A DNA stretch of 64,000 nt. Origin: Brevibacillus brevis. GTDB taxonomy: Bacteria; Bacillota; Bacilli; Brevibacillales; Brevibacillaceae. The stretch lies in contig NZ_CP030117.1 in the NCBI RefSeq assembly GCF_001039275.2, positions 3,224,001 to 3,288,000 of the forward strand, given 5' to 3'. Position 1 is the stretch's first letter. Every line of letters begins with the position of its first letter. Below are positions 60,301-64,000 of this stretch, piece after piece. Under the pieces are notes generated by a model. That model did no database searches. It was not told the DNA's origin and saw nothing but the letters and a program-made list of their open reading frames with translations. Both the position numbers and the translations under genes were made by a program.

Positions 60301-63300
60301 TTTTGCTCGCTCTCTTTAAAAATCCCCACCTTCCATGCAGGAGCAACCTCTAAATCAAAGGATTGTATCCACGCTTCGATGTGTGCGTCGTTTATTGGTT
60401 CATTGATTTCCCTGTAATCAGGGGTAAATAAGAAAGGTTCATGGATAACCTGTAACAGTTCCCCATCGATTCGTCGGAACGAAGTGCGCAAGCTTTCATG
60501 CCTGCGAATGAGCTCATTCAAGCTTTTTTCCAATTTTTCGTAGGACAGCGGCCCCTTCACACGCAACGCAATAATATTGTTGTACTGCTTATTCTCAACT
60601 TCCATTTGACTGAGAAAATAAAGTCTTTTTTGCCCGGAAGTCAAAGGATATCCCGGTTTTTTCACTGCCTTTTTAATCTGTGAAAAATCCGTTCGGTCTG
60701 CCTCGCGAATAAAACGAGCGATGTCTCCAATTGTAGGCTTGTTGAAAAAAGTCGGTAGAGGGAGTTTTACATCCAGTTTTTTATAGAGAAGGGCAATAAT
60801 CGTAATGGCTTTAAGCGAATCCCCTCCCAGGCTAAAGAAGTCTTCATCACTGCCAATCGATGTAGTTCCCAATACACTACGCCATATGTCCGCTATGGTC
60901 TGCTCCAGCTCTGCTTCAGACAGCATTGCACTGCTGATTTTTTCGGGAATCAGTTCTGTTTGGGCAGCTACTGCCGCTTCTTTTTCCAGGATGGATTCTT
61001 CGCGAAGCTGATTGCTTTCCTCCATCAAGGCAGGAAGATCAAGGACAGAGACAATAGCCCGAGTGAATTGGTTTTCCAGAATATATTGCAGCACTTCTAC
61101 ACCGTTTTGCGGTGTAATCGCTTCTTCCTCAAACTGCTGCTCGTTGACTTGTCTGTTCATGCCGCGATTTTTTTCCATGGCAGTGACAGACATCCCTACT
61201 TGCGCCCAATCGTTCCAGTTGATGGACGCCGTAAAGCCAGGTCGATTCTGCAAGCGATAAGCGACGAACGCATCCAAAAATTCATTTGCTGCGTTATATC
61301 CCACTTGGCCGAATTTGCGTCCGTAAATGTAGTTGCCGATCGACGAAAACAATAGAAAGAAATCGAGCGTTCGTCCCATAAAAAGCGTATCCAGCACGAT
61401 GGTTCCCTGTACCTTCGGGAGTAGGATTGGGTCCGTCATTTCTTTTGTTCTTCTTTGAATGACGCCTGCATAATCCGGGACTCCCGCTGTGTGCAAGATA
61501 CCAGTAATTGGCCCAAACTGCGCTTCCGCTTCGTGAATGACTTTTTGCATGGAGGAGTAATCAGATATGTCCACACTGTATACGTTGATCATTGCCCCTG
61601 CCTGTTCCAATGACAGGATCGTACGAATGGTGTTTGATAGCCTATGATCAGGTTTTTCCTTCAGCCATTGCTCCCATTCCTGTCTAGGAGGAAAAGGGGA
61701 ACGTCCCACTAAAACCAGCCGGGCCTTATACTGTCTTGCCAAATACTCTACCATCGCAAAGCCCATTCCTCCTAATCCGCCTGTGATCAAGCAGACAAGG
61801 TTCTCCTTCAGAAGTGCAAGCTTTCCAGGTTGTTTCACTAGGACAGGCTCTCGAACCGATTCAATCCACCTGCTTTTGCCACGATAAGCCACTTGCTTGT
61901 GCGGAAAATCAAAATGAAATTCCCGAATCAATTTTGAAGCCATGTAACTATTTTGCAGGTTGTTTCCTTCTGAAAGCTCGATATCGACAGTGCAAACCTT
62001 GCTACCAGGGTACTCGTAAGGAATGATTTTACTTGCTCCCAGCAATACCGCCTTCATCGGGCATATCTGTTCTTCTTGGGTAACGGAATACAACCCGTTT
62101 GTCACGATTTGTAACCGAGTATCTTTGCTGCCGGCCTTGCTTCCTATGTATTGGGCAATCTGTAAGAGGTTGTAGAGAAACAACTGCTGACTGGAGTCAA
62201 CGACTGCCAACTCTAGCTCGATAGGAGGAGTCACCGTCCAAAGATAGCAGATGTACTCCGGTACTACCTCTAGATTTTCCAACAAGCGGTCTAATTCTTT
62301 CGGATTTTGCGGATTTACCATGTAATGGTCCGTCGCTACTTTTTGGAAGTGCTCCGCTTGATCGACAAGGATATACCTAACGTCATGTTCCCTTAACTCG
62401 TTGGACAACGCTTCTCCCAAACCTGTCTTGTCATTGAAAATAAGCCAGGTCGCGCCATGAGAATAGGTTCCCTCCGCATAGCTTGGCAGATGGGAGCTCT
62501 CCCAAGCAGGTACATAAAACCACTTGCGGATGTCTTCCCTTCTTTTGGCCGTTTTGCTCTCGCTGTGCAGATGACGACAGGTGAACTGCTCAAATTGGAA
62601 CAGGTCTCTCTCTACCGGGAATTCCTGGGGTTCAAATGAATAGGTGGGCAAGGAGACGCGATTTCGCTGCTCGTGTTTATAAAATTCATTCCAATCCATT
62701 TCCTTGCCATATAGCCACATGGTCCCTAAGGCATCCAGGATGGTATACGAATTCATCTTCTCCAGCCAAATATGTATCGTATCGGTTTCCATTTGCTTAC
62801 TGCTCGTCTGCTCATCTTTGGTTGAACCAAAGTACATATAAATGGCTTCTGGATTGGAAATGTCACGATTGTTCTCCGAGTGGACAAAGGTGTCAAGCGC
62901 CGGTTTATCTACCAGTGCGAAGATAGCCTCTTCGAAGGAAAGACCGCCAGTCAAGCAATCGACCAGCAGTTTGCCCTTTCCGTATCCAAGCGTGCCCTCC
63001 GGCTTGATACCCCATTCTCTGAACAACATCGTAATGGCATAGTAGAGAATAAAGCGCACAACGTCGCCATACTTTTCCTCACGCAGGTGCTCCGTTTTTA
63101 GCGTATCCGCTCGTCCTGATGCTTGCCGATTCAGGAGGAGCAGCGCTTGCTCTATGATCCGTTTGACCGTAGGCTCTTCTTGACATAATTGGACGATTTC
63201 TGCAAATTCACTATCTCCCCAGTTGTCATCGGAAAAATCAGGGTACACGAAAATGACAGGAAGATTCTGCTTTGCTAGACCCGCCTTACACTTGCCCGCT

Positions 63301-64000
63301 GAAAAGCGGACCGGTTCCGCTACTGTCGGGTTGCAAAGTGCTACCTCTCGAAACGGAAAATGCTTACGGCCCACCTGTAGCGAATAGGCAATATCTTCAA
63401 GACGTACATCCAGATTTGCATGTATATAGTCCTCAACATTTTGCTTATATCGCTCCAGGGCTTGCTCTGTTTTTGCAGAGAGCAGAATCAGTTGCCATTT
63501 CCGTCCAGTAGTTGATTCTGGCGAGGCTGGGGCTTCCTCGATAATCACATGAGCATTTGTCCCCCCGATTCCAAAAGCGCTGATCCCCGCCCGGATAGGC
63601 TCGTGCGATTTCTTCCATTCTGTCAGCTTATCGTTGATGTAAAACCCCTTTTCAATCACGTTTAAATGAGGATTCGGGGTTTGAAAATGCAGGGAAGGCG
63701 GAAGCATGCGATGCTTGATGGACAGCACTGTTTTGATGAAGGAAGCGATTCCGGCTGCGCTATCCAAATGTCCAATGTTTGCCTTTACCGAGCCAAGTGC
63801 GCACGAATGCTTCTGAGAAGGTTGATAGGCGAGCTCCAGGGCTTCCAGCTCAATGGGATCGCCAAGCGGTGTCCCTGTACCATGGCATTCAATGTAATCA
63901 ACGCTCTCTGGCGTCACTTCCGCAACTTTGAGAGCGGTTCGGATTACTTCCGCTTGTCCGAGGGTGCTCGGGGCTGTAAACCCGTTTTTTTGCATACCGT
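54309..64000 (-). CDS. hybrid PKS/NRPS, (KS)-AT*(inactive)-KR-ACP-C-A(Gly)-PCP-Cy-A(Cys)-PCP (N-terminus outside window)
   Basis: 3229 complete codons are visible; the gene starts beyond the right edge, inside a KS. Residue numbers run from the first visible Met. KS C-terminal half 1-175 (active His in ECHGTGT). AT remnant 245-460 with GYGKG (337-341) for GHSxG. KR 490-950 (TGGLGGMG; GYNAAN). ACP Ser about 1059. Condensation domain 1118-1570 (HHIITDG). Adenylation 1590-2060, by-eye code D-I-L-Q-L-G-L-I-W-K, glycine. PCP about 2098. Heterocyclisation domain about 2140-2600 with the diagnostic DLLIMD (DxxxxD) replacing HHxxxDG. Adenylation 2648-3100, code D-L-Y-N-M-S-L-I-W-K, cysteine. PCP about 3147 (GMNSIQ). 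It should reduce an extended chain, add Gly, then add Cys and cyclise it to a thiazoline. No oxidase domain is fused, so a thiazole would need a separate enzyme. The acid/basic C-terminal tail is followed directly by the transglutaminase-fold gene. Confidence 0.94.
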   Translation of the reverse strand, partial: GMQKNGFTAPSTLGQAEVIRTALKVAEVTPESVDYIECHGTGTPLGDPIELEALELAYQPSQKHSCALGSVKANIGHLDSAAGIASFIKTVLSIKHRMLPPSLHFQTPNPHLNVIEKGFYINDKLTEWKKSHEPIRAGISAFGIGGTNAHVIIEEAPASPESTTGRKWQLILLSAKTEQALERYKQNVEDYIHANLDVRLEDIAYSLQVGRKHFPFREVALCNPTVAEPVRFSAGKCKAGLAKQNLPVIFVYPDFSDDNWGDSEFAEIVQLCQEEPTVKRIIEQALLLLNRQASGRADTLKTEHLREEKYGDVVRFILYYAITMLFREWGIKPEGTLGYGKGKLLVDCLTGGLSFEEAIFALVDKPALDTFVHSENNRDISNPEAIYMYFGSTKDEQTSSKQMETDTIHIWLEKMNSYTILDALGTMWLYGKEMDWNEFYKHEQRNRVSLPTYSFEPQEFPVERDLFQFEQFTCRHLHSESKTAKRREDIRKWFYVPAWESSHLPSYAEGTYSHGATWLIFNDKTGLGEALSNELREHDVRYILVDQAEHFQKVATDHYMVNPQNPKELDRLLENLEVVPEYICYLWTVTPPIELELAVVDSSQQLFLYNLLQIAQYIGSKAGSKDTRLQIVTNGLYSVTQEEQICPMKAVLLGASKIIPYEYPGSKVCTVDIELSEGNNLQNSYMASKLIREFHFDFPHKQVAYRGKSRWIESVREPVLVKQPGKLALLKENLVCLITGGLGGMGFAMVEYLARQYKARLVLVGRSPFPPRQEWEQWLKEKPDHRLSNTIRTILSLEQAGAMINVYSVDISDYSSMQKVIHEAEAQFGPITGILHTAGVPDYAGVIQRRTKEMTDPILLPKVQGTIVLDTLFMGRTLDFFLLFSSIGNYIYGRKFGQVGYNAANEFLDAFVAYRLQNRPGFTASINWNDWAQVGMSVTAMEKNRGMNRQVNEQQFEEEAITPQNGVEVLQYILENQFTRAIVSVLDLPALMEESNQLREESILEKEAAVAAQTELIPEKISSAMLSEAELEQTIADIWRSVLGTTSIGSDEDFFSLGGDSLKAITIIALLYKKLDVKLPLPTFFNKPTIGDIARFIREADRTDFSQIKKAVKKPGYPLTSGQKRLYFLSQMEVENKQYNNIIALRVKGPLSYEKLEKSLNELIRRHESLRTSFRRIDGELLQVIHEPFLFTPDYREINEPINDAHIEAWIQSFDLEVAPAWKVGIFKESEQNHLLVFNIHHIITDGTSNAILIEEFTALYQNDVQSAGLAALSIQYKDYAEWQKEKTTLDSHQADQKYWTDMFTGEIPLLDLPTDFSRPAFKTYRGSMEMFSIPQNQAEEIKKIAAAHEVTLYMVLLAAWKVLLAKLSDQEDIIVGIPTSGRNHSDIQNVVGMFVQTLPVRSSVSKEMSFAELLSELKVNMSHALEHQDYPFEELVSQVELSRDFGRNPLFDVMFTFQNARHQGSSAHVPFEGVQIESYSFKANSSRFDLTLDGEEREGELFFTVEYSTDLFTKETVSRFIRYFQKIMQEVLAQPKQKISQIHLVDAQELELLLAGFNQTSGEYPEHLVVHQLFETMVEKYPDKPAVTFQNQTMTYRELNGRANQVAYTLKSHGVGPNKLVALITTRSFDMMVGLLAISKAGGAYLPVDPSLPHNRIDYMLEDGHVQVILTNTNVETTDDRKVIDMRDPQIHMNPLDSLPIENNSRDVAYCMYTSGTTGFPKGILIEHRALMNFLHGITDVLTLRETERFLSLTTVSFDIFWLESILPLLTGHHVVIADEESQRDIRSLASLVRSEEITVMQTTPSRLKLLLAEPDLAEQLSRLRYLLIGGEALPLSVANQALRLLKNGRVYNLYGPTETTIWSTIEEVTEDHPVTIGRPLKNTQVYILNQEMVPQPIGVPGMLYIGGHGLARGYQNKPELSHEKFTENPFRPGEKIYGTGDMARWTANGLIEYLGRKDFQAKIRGYRIEMSEIEKLLDAHPAIEKAVVHVQQDAHHEQMLIAYFTSAHAESSYELREYLRKLVPEYMIPQSFMRIEKIPLTLNGKIDWKSLPSVTGVVEEQKGLVGPSDEVEAKLYEIWQKVLRIENFGVRERFFELGGNSIQIMQLVYEINNCFSGSLQFKHFIELQTIEAIARFIRESIQEERESELPVLTPDFSQMHEPFPLTNVQMAYYLGRSSRFELGGISTHAYQEVVTTLDIHRLNHCLNILIRRHPALRTIFLEDARQQIMAEVPEYRIDIRDLQACGNVEKAEMIKKERERMSHAIFRPDQWPLFEIKAFRLSEQESLLCLSFDLLIMDAYSLEILGKEIQELYQDDAAKLDDLSISFRDYMIGYQQLKNSKWYSQDKEYWMAKLPDFPLAPEIPLRVQPMHVKNPYFQRKSKRYAEKSWQQLKKVAQKHNLTPSTVLCTAYTEVLANWSNQVAFSLNLTLFNRLPMHPDVDKLIGDFTSVIVVDVHLNPNDSFWGKAGKVQQTLMEALAHRHFDGIDLMREISKQREMSNKALMPVVFTSALFENGDSGQQADVLVENSSERENQTNGITQTSQVYLDNQVALINGNMVINWDYISELFDPVVIDTMFKQYLARIDAILNDEAEKQLAWVSETDKEAIFTYNDTATPIPRKTLHGLFEETVAQTPYAVAIEDAQESITYLDLDEQANKVANYLQQIGVGAGDLIGVIAKREIVTFAHLLGVLKSGAAYVPIDPDYPLERVDYIQRHSQCKFVLEPDFYVKNEIDRYPKNHPSFAEQPEHLAYVIYTSGSTGNPKGVMIRHEAAANTVLDINQKFEVATHDRILGVSSLCFDLSVYDIFGAFAAGATLVLVKDQKNITQLADTLKDKKITIWNSVPAIMDRVVAEKKDRGSEYSDGQLRLVMLSGDWIPLTLPTTINERFPTAKVVSLGGATEASIWSIYYPIDEVDPQWKSIYYGKPLANQQFYVLNSQMQLCPIAVPGELYIGGKGVADGYLHDAEKTNQSFIHHPEFGYVYKTGDYGVLHRNGLIEFLGRKDQQVKIGGYRIELGEIESRLLSIEAVRNAVVLVAGEADKRLYAYLVPETAPQDQETFMNEIRTSLAKALPDYMIPYHFIMVEQLPLTANGKVDMQTLLKLKPTSTSNGTAYVAPRNVAEEKIVNVIQEVLETDHVGVLDNFFEMGMNSIQIGMINTKLKQVFEREIPILTMFEYANINALASYLTGDSHDQQDEEQDETMVARNQGRERIKQRNAKRRRTPESE

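Noticed and set aside
173..63511. Many open frames of 60-190 codons on the plus strand opposite the synthase genes
   Set aside because: They lie inside large minus-strand genes, show no family motifs, lack ribosome binding sites and reflect codon bias of the true genes.

Overview
The window is one continuous hybrid polyketide synthase / non-ribosomal peptide synthetase (PKS/NRPS) locus. Every credible gene lies on the minus strand, so it is transcribed from position 64000 towards position 1, and the first and last genes run off the window. Strong AAGGAGG-type ribosome binding sites, moderate GC and the style of the synthases point to a spore-former of the Bacillota, most likely Paenibacillaceae (Brevibacillus/Paenibacillus). 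That assignment is inference; no housekeeping marker is present. I saw no tRNA, rRNA, transposase, CRISPR array or phage gene.

Right block, in transcription order: a synthase KS-AT*-KR-ACP-C-A(Gly)-PCP-Cy-A(Cys)-PCP (N-terminus outside the window), a transglutaminase-fold protein, a bimodular KS-KR-ACP-KS-KR-ACP synthase, KS-KR-ACP-C-A-PCP, and KS-AT*-ACP-C*. These are followed by accessory genes: a divergent type II dehydroquinase, a UvrA-like ABC ATPase, a possible BtrH-like protein, a free ACP, a luciferase-like monooxygenase and a GT4 glycosyltransferase. (AT* = decayed acyltransferase; C* = condensation domain without the HH motif.)

Left block, from a predicted promoter near 28050: a type II thioesterase, an intrinsic terminator, then KS-AT*-KR-DH-ACP-C-A-PCP, a HAD phosphatase, KS-AT*-KR-ACP, KS-AT-KR-ACP-C-A(Gly)-PCP-half-C, a discrete malonyl acyltransferase with a C-terminal extension, and KS-DH-KR continuing past position 1.

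The assembly line mixes two module lineages. One has KS domains followed by an acyltransferase region, but in four of five cases that region has lost its active-site serine and much of its small subdomain. The other has trans-AT-type KS domains with no acyltransferase at all. The discrete acyltransferase, helped perhaps by the single intact cis domain, is therefore likely to load most modules. Predicted building blocks are malonyl units, two glycines, one cysteine cyclised to thiazoline, and two residues I cannot assign, one activated by an adenylation domain lacking the usual substrate-binding Asp. The UvrA paralogue suggests a DNA-binding product; the glycosyltransferase, monooxygenase, phosphatase and transglutaminase-fold protein suggest tailoring or unusual chain transfer. 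I do not recognise the product.
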